A DNA stretch of 64,000 nucleotides from Ctenosaura bakeri (Eukaryota > Chordata > Lepidosauria > Squamata > Iguanidae), in NCBI GenBank assembly GCA_948474755.1, contig CAOLHI010000395.1:62001-126000 (forward strand), written 5' to 3'. A model generated the notes under the pieces. It had not been told where the DNA came from, did no database searches, and saw nothing but the letters and a program-made list of their open reading frames with translations. This document shows positions 45,095 through 55,335 of the stretch, piece after piece. Positions within the stretch are counted from its first letter, which is position 1, and every line of letters starts with the position of its first letter. The position numbers were made by a program, and so were the translations under genes.

Positions 45095-45875
45095 TTGTTG
45101 CTAATTGTCATCAAGCCAACTTCATTTATGGTGGTCCTATGAATAAAAGTCACCCTGTTATGAACATCCCTGCTCAGGTTTTGCAGATTCAAGACCAAGG
45201 CTTCCTTGACTGAGTCAAGCCACCTGCTAATGCAGTCTTCTCCTTTTCCTACTGCCTTCTGCTTTCTCAAACATTTATTGTCTTTTCTAAAGAGTCCTAT
45301 CATCTCATGATAGGTCCAAAGCATGACAGCCTGGGAGTCTTTCCACACTGGACTGTTGTAGCATTATTATTCCACGTTCAACATCCTATGGAATCCTGGG
45401 GTTTGCACTTTAGGGAGGGGCTGGCCGGCCTCTCCCTAAAGTGCAAACCCCAGGATGCATAGGATGTTGAACGTGGAATAATAGCACTATAACAATTCAG
45501 TGCGGAAATGGCCTATATTTAGTCATCTTGGCTTCTATGGAGAATTCAGGCTTGCTTTGCTTTAGGATCTATTAATTAATATTTTTAGCAGACTTTCTAG
45601 TCTGCTCTTCTCCAGCACCATATTCCAAATGCATTGATTATTTTCCTGATAGCTTTCTTCACTCTCCAGCTTTCACAGACATTCATAGAAAATGGAAGTA
45701 CAATGGCATGGACAATCCTGACTTCATTCTTTAGTGATATCTTCGTACTTGAGGAATCTTGGCCAACTCCTTGATAGCAACCTTTCCAAAGTCCTAGTCA
45801 TCTGTTTTCCTGGCTGTAGTGTCCATTCTGATTAATGACTGAGTCAAAGTATAGGAAATCTTTAACTATTCCAAA
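45095..45875 (-). mobile_element. BovB/RTE LINE, 3' part, interrupted by a MITE
   Basis: Minus-strand translation near 45100-45240 gives ISRWLDSVKEALVLNLQNLS then a VTFIHRTT segment, the end of BovB ORF2 (pattern RWxDSxKEAxxLxLQxL ... FIH). Plus-strand motifs CAAGGCTTCCTTGACTGAGT, AATGCAGTCTTCTCCTTTTC, TAGTCATCTTGGCTTCTATG and GTGTCCATTCTGATTAATGA follow the reverse complement of the element up to 45875. The short MITE at 45335-45513 splits it. BovB machinery is the accepted driver of Sauria SINEs, whose 3' end it shares. This copy is 5'-truncated and frameshifted. Confidence 0.78.
45335..45513. mobile_element. Short GGCC-TIR MITE nested in BovB, near-perfect palindrome
   Basis: 179 bp. The left end is decayed (GAGTCTTTCCACACTGGACT), the right end intact (AGTGCGGAAATGGCC). 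The arms mirror each other around CTGGCCGGCC, with CTATGGAATCCTGGGGTTTG and AAACCCCAGGATGCATAGG. BovB sequence resumes on both sides, so the MITE came later. Confidence 0.9.
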
Positions 45876-46059
45876 AGTCTGTTGAAAGTGAGATGCATTG
45901 GATACATTACTTGCATCTTCCAGAACAATCAGCCAGTTCTTCTGCAATTCTTGTGTGTGTATTCTTTGCCTCAAAAATCTTCAAGATTTTTCTGTGCAAT
46001 GGTGTAGTGAAAATTGCAGAAATGATTCATGTACATGTGTGTGTGTGAGAAAGAGAGAC
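45876..46059. other. Spacer
   Basis: Ends in a TG tract at 46037-46047. Confidence 0.3.
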
Positions 46060-46142
46060 GAAGGAAGGAAGGAAGGAAGGAAGGAAGGAAGGAAGGAAGG
46101 AAGGAAGGAAGGAAGGAAGGGAAAAAGAAACAGAAACAAAAA

Positions 46143-46202
<60 letters not shown>

Positions 46203-46248
46203 ATTTCTTAGAGAAAGAAAGAATTTCTTAGAGAAAGAAAGAATTTCT
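46060..46248. repeat. Compound purine microsatellite (GGAA)n, (GAAA)n and a 20-bp tandem
   Basis: (GGAA)n at 46060-46121 changes to (GAAA)n at 46141-46205. Then GAATTTCTTAGAGAAAGAAA repeats about 2.5 times to 46248. All-purine strands of this kind can adopt triplex structures; here that is only potential. Lysine/arginine frames across it are artefacts. Confidence 0.93.
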
Positions 46249-47089
46249 TTATTTCATGCTCTTTGCTGGAGGAAAGAAATCCTGTAGGTGTCAGGAATTT
46301 CTTGACAAGTTGTCTCTGTATTTCAAGGGAGCCGGTTTTATCGATAGAGGAATTTTGCAAGAATCCAGCACTACTGATGTCTAAAAAAACAGTGATCTAG
46401 AAGATTTCAGATTCAGTCCCCAGTATCTCCACGTAACTGGGCTCTGATTCTCAGGGATGGTAAGGATCTTTTAGAAATCTGGCAAAGCCGCCTCTAGGAA
46501 CAAACTTTCATGGGTCACCGTAAATCAGCAGGTGACTTGGAATTTGTTGGTCTCCCATAAATTAACAGACACCACACTGGCAGAAAAGGAAAAAAAAAAT
46601 CTGATTTAAATAAAAGCCATGCTAGTCCAGAGATTACATGTGGCTTTTTATTTAATGTGCAGGGTGGTTGTTGTTTTTTTTAAGTGTAAGTGCTTGGAAA
46701 AGGCAGTTGATGGCATGATGTTTGGGGGATTTTGGTAGCTGTAGTCTGAAAGTGTCTCCTTCCCAAACTCTGGCTGGGGTTGAGAGGCAGCTGATAATTA
46801 TAGAGGCAGATGTGGAGGGAAGATTTAACCTCTTCCTTCCCATTAGCTGAAGGCATTTTCCTTAGGATCTCAGTGGTCAGAAAAGGGACAACCCTTTTGC
46901 TGTACCTATTAGAGCACAGTTTTAATGCTCCCTAAAGTTTGTTTAATTTCAGGGCAAGCAATGGGACACTCATGCATCCCCCTGCGGGTCAAACATTATC
47001 CTTTTTTTTGTATCTCACTCCTACAAAAGGAAATGTGAACTGCACTTTTTCTTCCCTGATTTAGCATGGAAAATTGCCCTGTGATGAAT
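46249..47089. other. No recognisable gene
   Basis: A possible family E half copy lies at 46715-46765 (TGGTAGCTGTAGTCTGAAAG). From 46850 to 47040 sequence is unique-looking. Confidence 0.35.
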
Positions 47090-47450
47090 GGACTACAAGC
47101 TAATACAGGAGGCAGAGTTACGAATGCATCACGGCCCATAGATAGGAACTTCTTCACTGGGTAGATTCATGCCCCTGGCAACTTAACAATGTTTTACCTT
47201 CTCTAAACAGAGCACACCGTCCCCCGTTGTCTGCTGGATGTTGTCATTCTGGTTGCTTTGTTGGCCGTTGCCTGTGTAATTCAATGCATTTGGTACTCGG
47301 GGATTTGAATGAATCTAAGACCTTTTGCATTTCAAAGGCAGGACCTGTATCATGGGGAATTAAGTGGAAATTACCATTGTCTAATGAATACTTCACCAAT
47401 TTGGTAAAGTAATTATGTCCTGTAATTAAATTATTTGAAATTCAGTTTTC
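47090..47450. promoter_or_regulatory. Candidate conserved non-coding element
   Basis: About 350 bp without repeat homology. Motifs include TGTGTAATTCAATGCATTTG, GGGGAATTAAGTGGAAATTA, GTCTAATGAATAC, AAAGTAATTATG and CTGTAATTAAATTATTTG. Long stretches of moderate complexity are unlike the decayed repeats around it. Confidence 0.25.
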
Positions 47451-47582
47451 AACTTTGTCCCTTGAATAGACATAATTTGCTCTTTCTAGGGGTCGGGGAA
47501 TGACTTTCTTTCAGCACAGGCCTCCGTAGGCAGAGCAGAAAATTTGTCATTTGAACACAAGCAGCAAGGGACCTAATGAGTC

Positions 47583-47619
47583 GCGCACACACACACAAAG
47601 CAATGTGTGTGTGTGTTTT
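47583..47619. repeat. CA/GT inverted microsatellite hairpin
   Basis: CGCACACACACACA is followed after a short AAGCAA loop by TGTGTGTGTGTG, so the two dinucleotide runs can pair with each other. Such arrangements are cruciform- and Z-DNA-prone. Confidence 0.8.
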
Positions 47620-47639
47620 TATTATTTCCACAAAATGTC

Positions 47640-47900
47640 TATTCTTTCTTCTTCTTCAAATGTGCTGAGCTGAGAGAAGGCATGTAATCTCCATGCAATT
47701 GTGAGCTGAATTAGCCTATTTAAAATTCTGCGGTGTGTCACGCAGTTATTGACGAAAGAATAAGAGCAGGAATGATATTCACCTTCGATGTCAGAAGAAG
47801 GACTTCTCTTTAGCAGCAAGAATGCAACTGATTCTGCCTGAGGACAGGCAGGTAAAGCTTTGCATGTCTCACTCTTGCATGTGAGAATAAGAAAGCAACT
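47640..47900. promoter_or_regulatory. Candidate conserved non-coding element
   Basis: Unique sequence containing TCCATGCAATTGTGAGCTGA, GCCTATTTAAAATTCTG and AGTTATTGACGAAAG. It is separated from the 47090 block by the CA/GT hairpin, and the two may be one conserved region. Confidence 0.22.
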
Positions 47901-49524
47901 GTGGAACAGCAAGATAGATTTATTTACTTATTTATTTATTTGCTGCCAGTATCAATGAGAGGTCATACATCTGCAAGAGAAATGTTGATGCAAATTGTAC
48001 AAATTGTGCAAAACTACCATAGATGGTAGTTACCACTGCAGCAACATCTGAATAGACACACTTTGCCCAACTTTGGTTTACCTGTAGACCTCACAGAACC
48101 TGCAGAGTATCAATTCTGGAGTGGCTTGGTCCTGAAAGGACAATGGAGGCTCATGTAATTTTCAAAACCCCTGTTCCTGGTGGAGACGAACACTGCTAGG
48201 ACTAGTTTGGTGATACAGATCAATAGAGTTCTGGACATTCTGGACATGAGCAAGATGTGCCTTCCTTTTGAAGTGTACCAATGCACCACTGTTGCTAACA
48301 TTTCCACTCTGGACATTTCTGATGGATTTAAGCCTAAAAACAGAACACACATACCCCAGCGGAGAAATACTGGTTCAGGAACATCTCTTGCAATTAGTCA
48401 TAAATGAAAAATCCTTAAGAACTGAGTAAAGAAGGAAGAAGAGCTGAGCCACTGGAGAGTCTGTAGGCTGTTGTTCAGATATATTGCAAAATGTCAAGCT
48501 AGGACAAGCTTTCCGGCAAGGGCCTCGGATGAGCAAACTAGCCGTTCGGAGGCTAAGTTCCCACTGCTAAGTTGGCCAAAGCGCAGGAGAGATTGTGAAA
48601 TGTAGTGGGAAAGTTGAAGTAAAATAAAGAATCTCCCTTTATCCTCCAGTACCATATATGTTCTCTTTTCCAAGCTTCAAAAAAACCTACCCCAGGATAA
48701 TTTCATAATGAAAGCAGAGTTCTCCAGTACCTACAGCCTACTGAGATTGTAATTTGGGAAGAGGAAAAATGTACAGTCACAGCCTGACTTGCCTACAGGG
48801 ACAGTAGTTGTAGAGATTAGAAGATAGGGTATCCTAATGTGTTCTCTGTCATCTTGACTGATTCTCTGATTTCTTTCTTATCAACTGAAACTTTTACTAT
48901 GACTTCTCTTAAACTCACTCCTCCTTCTACGCCCTGAGATTGTTGGGGAGCTCAGGGACTCCTCCACCTAATTTTCCATCCCGTCTTCAAGATGCCCCCT
49001 TCCTCTTTTTTGAAACCAGAAATGACTAGAAGTTCACTTCTGATTTTCAAAGTAATGCCATTTGGAACCCAAACATGGTTTGGGGACATAGCATTCAAGG
49101 TGTGTTCATCATTGTTAAGCCAATGGGGGGAGCTGTGTGAGGTTTGGGGCACTGGGAGCCATGTGGGGTTCTCAGAGCCTCTTCTGATTTGTGGACCACG
49201 TAGTCCTCTTTCTTCCTCTATTCATTATTTGTTTATTTCTGTATAGTGGGAATAGGAGTTTCCCTCCTATTGAAACATACTTCATACAGTAAAGGCACCC
49301 AGTGCTTTCCCATGGCATGAGCACAACAAATCCCATCTTCTCACATTTCCTTTGGTTTTCTGTCCTCCCTCAACTATCACAACATTCCATGCATCTTAGA
49401 ATCTATGCTCACGAGATACCAATATCCCATGGATTGTTGCTCACAAGTTCTTGTTGGTCCAATTGCTTGTCCTTTTGCTTCAAAGCTAATCTGCTACACT
49501 GATGTACACAACAGCAGTGACACT
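47901..49524. other. No recognisable gene
   Basis: A TTTA repeat is at 47921-47942. Frames at 48110-48407 oppose each other on the two strands. Confidence 0.35.
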
Positions 49525-49628
49525 TCAGTGCCCAGAATCCCTGATCATTGGTTATGCTGGATGTTGCTTCTGGTGAATGGATGGAATGTCCAAACCATTT
49601 GGAGGCCCAATGGTTGAGAAACACTGCA
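49525..49628. repeat. Family E palindromic repeat
   Basis: CAGTGCCCAGAATCCCTGAT, ATGGAATGTCCAAACCATTT and GGAGGCCCAATGGTTGAGAA fit the right half of the family; a typical ending AACACTGCAG follows. Confidence 0.5.
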
Positions 49629-49910
49629 GTAGAACAGGCTATCCACCCAATCCTTGAGCAATTTTCAGTGGCCAATCCAGTTAAGCTTTGAGTGGGAATG
49701 AGAGGTTTCCTCTTTTCTTCACCTAAGGCAATGGAACACCATAGGTCAACCCTGGATTTCTGGAAATAGTTAGGAATGGATATCATGAACAGCAATGTGA
49801 TACTATAACAGAAAAAGGAAAGAGGAAGAGAAATGGAGAATTGTTACTTGGATGAAAGAGTATGAAACACACCCTTTGTGAATAACAAAGGGCAACCAAC
49901 AAAGAACTCT
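49629..49910. other. Spacer
   Basis: No features recognised. Confidence 0.3.
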
Positions 49911-50112
49911 GGCCGTTTCTACACTACATTGTTATAGTGCTATTATTCCACTTTTAACATCCTATGGAATCCTGGGGTTTGCAGTCCAGGGAGGGGCTTT
50001 TAGAATTCCCAGCCAGAGAGCTCTTTGGCTTCAGTAAACTACAAACCCCAGAATTCCACAGGATGTTGAAAGTGGAATAATAGCACTATAACAGTATACG
50101 GTGGAAATAATC
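49911..50112. mobile_element. Short GGCC-TIR MITE, full length
   Basis: GGCCGTTTCTACACTACATT to ACGGTGGAAATAATC, with both arms (GAATCCTGGGGTTTGCAGTC, CTACAAACCCCAGAATTCC). The right terminus is decayed, so the target triplet (TCT on the left) cannot be confirmed. Confidence 0.88.
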
Positions 50113-50253
50113 TAAGTGAGGGAAGACAAGGGCTTCAGTGTGGGAGAGGAGGAACTTTTCTATTCTTTTTAAAGAGAGTTTGTTAGTGACAGCTGGAGGA
50201 AGATTTTTGAATGTGTGAGTTGTGTGAGTTGTGGGGGGTGAATGTGTACTGGA

Positions 50254-50490
50254 TCATAGAAATGAATCATAGAAATGTAGTGTTGGAAGAGATCACAGGG
50301 GCCGTCCAGTCCAACCCCCTGCCATGCAGGAACACCCTCAAAGCACTCCTGACGGATGGCCATCTAGCCTCTGCTTGAAAACCTCCAAGGAAGGAGACTC
50401 CTCTACACTCCGAGGCAGCAGATTCCACTGCCGGACAGCCATGACCGTCAGGAAGTTCTTCCTGAGGTTCAGGTGGAACGTCCTTTCCTG
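50254..50490 (-). mobile_element. CR1 LINE 3' end, reverse
   Basis: Plus-strand order: ATCATAGAAATG repeats, GTTGGAAGAGATCACAGGGG, CAACCCCCTGCCATGCAGGA, GATGGCCATCTAGCCTCTGC, GGAGACTCCTCTACACTCCG and GTCAGGAAGTTCTTCCTGAG. This is the complement of the termini at 24283 and 61542. It is truncated after about 235 bp. Confidence 0.93.
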
Positions 50491-51809
50491 ATGTTTGAAC
50501 TGATTGAAGTTAAAGGTCTGACATAACTCAGTTTAAATATTATTATATGTTTGGAACTGAGTGCTGGAACTTGATAAAGCAACCATTCTATACCTTAAGA
50601 AAATAATGCTGAACTATGGGTTACTTTGTTAAGCCTGACTCTGACTGGCTTACTTAAGCCTGGACCAAAATGTGTAACACTTATTATTACAAGAACAAGT
50701 TGTAAAATGAATTGGCCCATGTGAGGTTACCTGGAAGCCCATATCTCAAATCCAAGGGGGGATTTAAGCCAGAACCTTAGGGGAAAGTGAGAGGACAGGG
50801 ATCCAAAGCTAGGAACTATGGGGCCAGCCTAGAAAAAGGAGATCCATCACAGGCAATGTTTCATTTGTCAAGGTTAAACAAAGAACATTATAAATACGAG
50901 TGTTAAGTAATGACAGCATCTCTACATATCAGCAAATTGATTTAGACAAATATTTGAAAATAATAAAAAAGGTATTCCTCGGAGGGGTGGCCAGCAAGAA
51001 CCAAACGAATGGCATGATTCCAGAAATAAATGTGCCTCATCAGAGGCCATCTATCTCAAGCGGAAGGTGGTTTTCTGATGAAGCCAATTTAGCAGATACT
51101 CATATGGCTTAGCCAAAGAGGAAGACTTCTGGGACAGCTGCAGTCCAAAGACCACAGGGGTCATGGGCGATGTCCAAGTGCACTAATCTGCAGGACTGAG
51201 AAAAGCTTCACACTAAACAGTTCAGACAGCTCTCAAAGAAAAATGGAAGGGGATAAAAATACCACGGTCTACAGGGAGAAGGCCTTAAATTCAGTAGACC
51301 ATGTTGGGTAATGTGGTCTCTTCCTTCCTCGCTAATTTCCTCCATGAACTCAACTATCTTAGAAGCATCTGTTCCCAGCAATAGCTTAAAGGCTGAGATG
51401 GAGCCTTTGAATGATTTATGCCTTTCCTATAGCCCCAACGTATGTAACGCTTTTCACAACAGAAGGGGAGAGACCTATATTTTGTCATGAGCTAAAGAGA
51501 GGGATGGAAGAAAAGTGGAGGTAAGCAGAGGAAGAATATGCAATTATCTCAGTAAGATGTACTTAGGTTTAGTTCCAGACTTATGTAAAATGTATGCATA
51601 TCTTCCAGCTGTCCCAGCGTGGCAGGGACAGTCCAGTTAATCTGCTGTTGCCCGACATTTTCAGCTGCTTTCAAAGTGTCCCATTCCTCTTCTCATTCCT
51701 TTTCCTATTTTCTCCTCAACTTTCTAGTTTGCGCTCAGTCAACTCAGCAGGCGGAGGGGACAAGTTGTAATCTTGTCCTTCCCAGTTGCTTAGGAAAAAG
51801 CAAACAGCT
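50491..51809. other. No recognisable gene
   Basis: Sequence at 50510-51120 has no named repeat. A 70-codon frame at 50900-51112 lacks domain features. Confidence 0.35.
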
Positions 51810-51931
51810 ACAGCCAAAGAATTCTCTGGCTGGGAAGTCTAAATGCCCCTCCCTAATCTGCAAACCCCAGGATTCCATAGGATGTTGAAAGCGGAAGAGT
51901 AGCACTAAAACAGTGTAGTGCAGAAATGGTC
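51810..51931 (-). mobile_element. Short GGCC-TIR MITE, right half
   Basis: Starts at AGCCAAAGAATTCTCTGGCT and runs through CTGCAAACCCCAGGATTCCA, ATAGGATGTTGAAAGCGG to AGTGCAGAAATGGTC. The left arm is absent. It is copy 11 in this window. Confidence 0.85.
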
Positions 51932-52074
51932 AAGCATGCATGAACTGCAACCCACGTCCACAGAGGCATGGAGTATCTTCAACAGAGGTTCAAGTACAGA
52001 TGCCACTATTTTCATCTCAGACCCTAAGGAAAACTCCAGACACTGGGACAGTTCATCAGGAATTGGGCTAGTGT

Positions 52075-52175
52075 GGCTTTCCAGATGATGTCGAACTGCA
52101 ACACCCAACAGCCCTAGCCAACACAGCCAAAGGAAAATTGCTGGGAAATGCAGTCCAACCATATCCAGAGGGACT
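52075..52175. repeat. Family E palindromic repeat
   Basis: TTTCCAGATGATGTCGAACT, CAACACCCAACAGCCCTAGC, GGGAAATGCAGTCCAACCAT and ATCCAGAGGGAC. It is the best-preserved copy of the CCAACAGCCCTAGCCA centre in the window. Confidence 0.65.
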
Positions 52176-52999
52176 CCTTACTTCCACTGCTGCAGTACAG
52201 CACTTGAGCTACCTCTACAAATTCTGGCTACTAGTGAAAGTCTTTTGACTTCTCACTTCAAGATTCAAGGAAGACTAAATATTGTCCCACTGAGAAGATA
52301 ATATGCAAGCTGGGTTGCCATCTGAACCATTCTCTTCCTCCCCACCTTTCCCCAGAGTTTGGAAAGTTGCTTTCAAAAAGAATTAATTTTATTTACAGTT
52401 CCAAACTTTTCTCAACAAGGTAAATGAATGGCACCATTAAAGTAAATCTTTACTTTCTAGTTCCTAAAAGGTATCTACATGGTTAGTTTCAGATAGCTTT
52501 AAAAAGATATCAGAGTGCTACAAGGCACTGGTGTGTGTGACAAAACATGGCACAGTTAATTGTAAAAGTAAATGAAACAGTTACAGTTGCTCCTCAAAGG
52601 GAGTGATGTTAGATCTCCTACGGTCACAAAGTTACTTCATTGCTTATTCCTTTGACTGATAACTCACCTTCCACCTAGAAAAAGGATCCTGGACCTCAAG
52701 GAGCAGATCAAAACAGAGGTACACATAAAAGAAAAAACAAAAAACAAAACACAATGCTCTGGATTGTAGGGATGGTCCAAACTCCAGCATACCCATTGAA
52801 TCAATGAGACCTAGAAACATTTTGACACAGTCAAAAGTTGAGATCAGTTAAATAAATTTCAATATTAAAGTGCAAGAAAGCAAATCACCATGTTAACACA
52901 GCTATTCTTTTGCTTTATTTTAGGGAAAATAGGACTTAAGGGAATGCGTTGTTAATAGTTATTTTTAAACTCTCTCCCTCCCCCTGCCCAATTTTTCTT
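52176..52999. other. AT-rich; possible family H remnant
   Basis: 52775-52850 (GGTCCAAACTCCAGCATACC, CATTGAATCAATGAGACC) resembles family H. Otherwise nothing. Confidence 0.3.
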
Positions 53000-53265
53000 C
53001 TGTTTATTTGTCTGTTGTCTGGTGTCCCATTTCTTATTCCCTTTCCAACATTTCACAGTTTCTTGGCTTCGCTTCCTGTCAGAAGTGCCATACGAACCAG
53101 CTGTTTTGTTTTGCTTTTTTTGTTTCATTTGGGGGAGAAAAAAATAACACTCGATTTTGAAGGAGCATTAACATTTGGTGAGAAAATAATACAAAGACGA
53201 TGGAAAGGAGACAGAGAACGGCAAAGGTTTCTCAACAATGCAAGTTCATCTTGAGACTCCCAATG
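53000..53265. promoter_or_regulatory. Candidate conserved non-coding element
   Basis: Unique sequence with TGCCATACGAACCAGCTG, AGGAGCATTAACATTTGG and AATAATACAAAGACG. A 101-codon frame overlaps at 52949-53254 without domain features. Support is weak. Confidence 0.2.
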
Positions 53266-53904
53266 TGAGATCTAATTATTCTTCCCCCCGCCCCACTTTT
53301 AAATGTTTGACTCCCTTAATTTGAATGGACAATGTTCATATCTGCCAGTATCTGATTAAAATTCAGTAGAAAAAATACACCTGGAGGAGGTGGTGGGAGA
53401 GATAATCCCCTTTCTTTCTTTCATTTCCATTCTTTCCTGACCATCCATCTTGGTTAAAATAAATAACTCCTTTCAGACTGTGTTGCTGCAGCAGGGGATA
53501 CTCCAAATAGAAATGATCTAAAATGTCCTGTGGACAGTTTATCTGGATGTTTCTGCATTTGGTTTTATGGATCTTTTGAGGGCCCTTGATGCTTTCTTTC
53601 AATGCACAGCTCCAAATTAATTGAACTTTGCCCCTGTGGACGATCTCGTCAGTGCCTTTAGGAAAACAGATAAACGAGCCAACTTACATAGCTAACTCAA
53701 GCCTTTAGATGCAATAGTAACATGTGGAAATATCTGATGGATTTAAGTCTGGTCTTTGTTGAGATAAGACTAATCTGTCTACAACATCATGCGCAGTGTG
53801 CAAGCATTGTGCCAAAGAACTGTGGAGTTTGCAAAAATAAAGCTTCGTGTGTGTTCTTCCACCTTCAATTACAACCTTATATAGGCAATCCAGAAAAATT
53901 TTGC
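53266..53904. other. No recognisable gene
   Basis: A C-rich word CCCCCCGCCCC at 53285. Nothing else. Confidence 0.3.
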
Positions 53905-54130
53905 TGATGCCCAGTGGGCTTCCTGTTGGTCCCACCACTGCCACTGGCCCATCTAGTACATCATGAGAAAAGGCCTTCTTGGTGGCTGCTCCCAAGCTGT
54001 GAAATTCTCTTCCATGGGAAGCTATGCTGGCCCCCTCTCTGTCCTCCTTTCACTGCCAGGCAAAGACCTTTTCTCTGCAAGTAAGTTTTGGGCAAGTAAA
54101 TGATTTTAATGAAATGCATGTGCTGTTTAC
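53905..54130 (+). mobile_element. L2-like LINE, RT C-terminal remnant and 3' UTR
   Basis: One plus frame reads EKAFLVAAPKL, a stop, then NSLPWEAMLAPSLSSFHCQA and KTFSLQ. This matches the L2-clade pattern FSVAAPxLWNxLPxxxRxAPSLxxFxxxLKTxLF at the end of the reverse transcriptase protein, with W replaced by a stop. The continuation is AT-rich 3' sequence. Confidence 0.65.
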
Positions 54131-54158
54131 GGTGCTCTCAGTATAATATTTTTTAAAG

Positions 54159-54362
54159 AGAGCCAGCATGGTGTAGTGGTTTGAACATTAAACTACAATT
54201 GTGGAGACCAGGGTTCAATTCCCCACTCAGCCATGGAAACCTGCTGGGTGACCTTGGATGTGTCACACACTCTCAGCCCCAGAAAACCCCATCCTAGGCT
54301 TGCTTCAGGGTCACTGTAGGCTGGAAATGAGTTGAAGGAACACAATAACAGCAGCAACAACA
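54159..54362 (+). mobile_element. Full-length Sauria-type SINE with 7-bp target duplication
   Basis: Head GAGAGCCAGCATGGTGTAGT contains the pol III A box (TGGTGTAGTGGT, 54169-54180). The B box is GGTTCAATTCC (54212-54222). Then come CAGCCATGGAAACCTGCTGG, GACCTTGGATGTGTCACACA, AGGGTCACTGTAGGCTGGAA and the 3' end GAGTTGAAGGAACACAATAA with a CAGCAACAACA tail. TTTTAAA flanks it at 54151-54157 and 54363-54369. The body is the tRNA-related head plus a BovB-like tail known for this SINE family, mobilised by BovB LINE proteins. A deletion of about 20 bp follows CAGCCCCAG (part of the GAGGAAGGCAATGGCA block). Confidence 0.93.
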
Positions 54363-54443
54363 TTTTAAAATGCTTTTATAGTCTTTGAAATTAGTGATAT
54401 TTTCATAGGAAAATTTGTAGGGGACAGAAAAACATCCTACAGG

Positions 54444-54488
54444 CAACAACAACAATAATTGTTGTTGTTTTTGCTGTTGTTGTTTGCA
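54444..54488. repeat. CAA/TTG inverted trinucleotide repeat
   Basis: CAACAACAACAATAATTGTT, continuing GTTGTT, folds on itself, with further TTG units to 54488. It sits 75 bp after the SINE tail. Confidence 0.8.
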
Positions 54489-55043
54489 GCAAAGATTATT
54501 TCTTCAGTAGTCCTCAAAGTCTCTGCCAATGAATGGGTTGTGCAATGTTTCCTTATGTACATTTTCATCTGAAGACCACTCACTTACACATTAGTGATAT
54601 TTTCAGAGAAAGCCCAGCTGATCCTTGTTTTATGGGTCAGGAAGAAATTGCATGGAGCTCATTTTTTCAGATCTCGGGGCCTCTCAGATGCAATCATGGC
54701 TATTTCTGTTCAGGCCTCTGCTCTCATTTTGACTAATCCCCCAGAAGGCATTTCCCTAACTTGAGCCAGTGCAACATACCAGATCTGAGACATGACCATG
54801 GATTTTTTTGACAGCTCGAGTTAGGGTGTCTGCCTTCTGCTTCAGCTTGCTGTAAGATGCCGTGACAGCTCGGAAAGTAGAAGCATGTGTGACCACGACC
54901 TTTCATGGCTGAAGTCCCTTTGCCCCCTTGGGCTGCTGTGTCCACTGTCTTCCAATATTTTGCTGGATTTCCCCTTGCTATGCAATAATTGAATCAGAAT
55001 TATTATTGGAAGTCCTGCCAACAATGGTTTCCAACCTTTATAG
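54489..55043. other. No recognisable gene
   Basis: Conflicting short frames at 54533-55066. No repeat family recognised. Confidence 0.3.
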
Positions 55044-55240
55044 CAGTGGTCGCTGGTGGCTTCCATATCAGCAACACGAATCTATTATGGGTTTTAGTCA
55101 GAAATTTAAAAGAGCCTTCGAAGTCTCTGAATCTATTTAGGCTACAGGGTACAGAAGCTTGGATAGTTGCTTTCATGTTCAGACTGAAATCCAGAATACC
55201 TTTACTGCCCTATTGACATAGAAGCTACCAGCCAGCACTG
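55044..55240. mobile_element. Family B palindromic MITE, full length, hAT-like ends
   Basis: 197 bp from CAGTGGTCGCTGGTGGCTTC to GAAGCTACCAGCCAGCACTG, with mirrored interior motifs GGGTTTTAGTCAGAAATTTA and ATGTTCAGACTGAAATCCAG. The CAGTG...CACTG termini resemble hAT elements. The flanking 8-mers CTTTATAG and TTCCATAG match at 5 of 8 positions, compatible with a decayed 8-bp duplication. Confidence 0.75.
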
Positions 55241-55254
55241 TTCCATAGGAACAT

Positions 55255-55335
55255 TGGCTGGGCAGACAGAGGCTGTAGTTCAATACAATTGGCTGGGGCT
55301 AATAGGAACTGTAGTCCAACTGAACTTGGGAATAA
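55255..55335. repeat. Family E repeat, partial
   Basis: AGGCTGTAGTTCAATACAAT, TGGCTGGGGCTAATAGGAAC and TGTAGTCCAACTGAACTTGG. Confidence 0.55.

Noticed and set aside
54159..54240. Functional tRNA gene
   Set aside because: A and B boxes are present but the sequence continues into a SINE body and has no cloverleaf.
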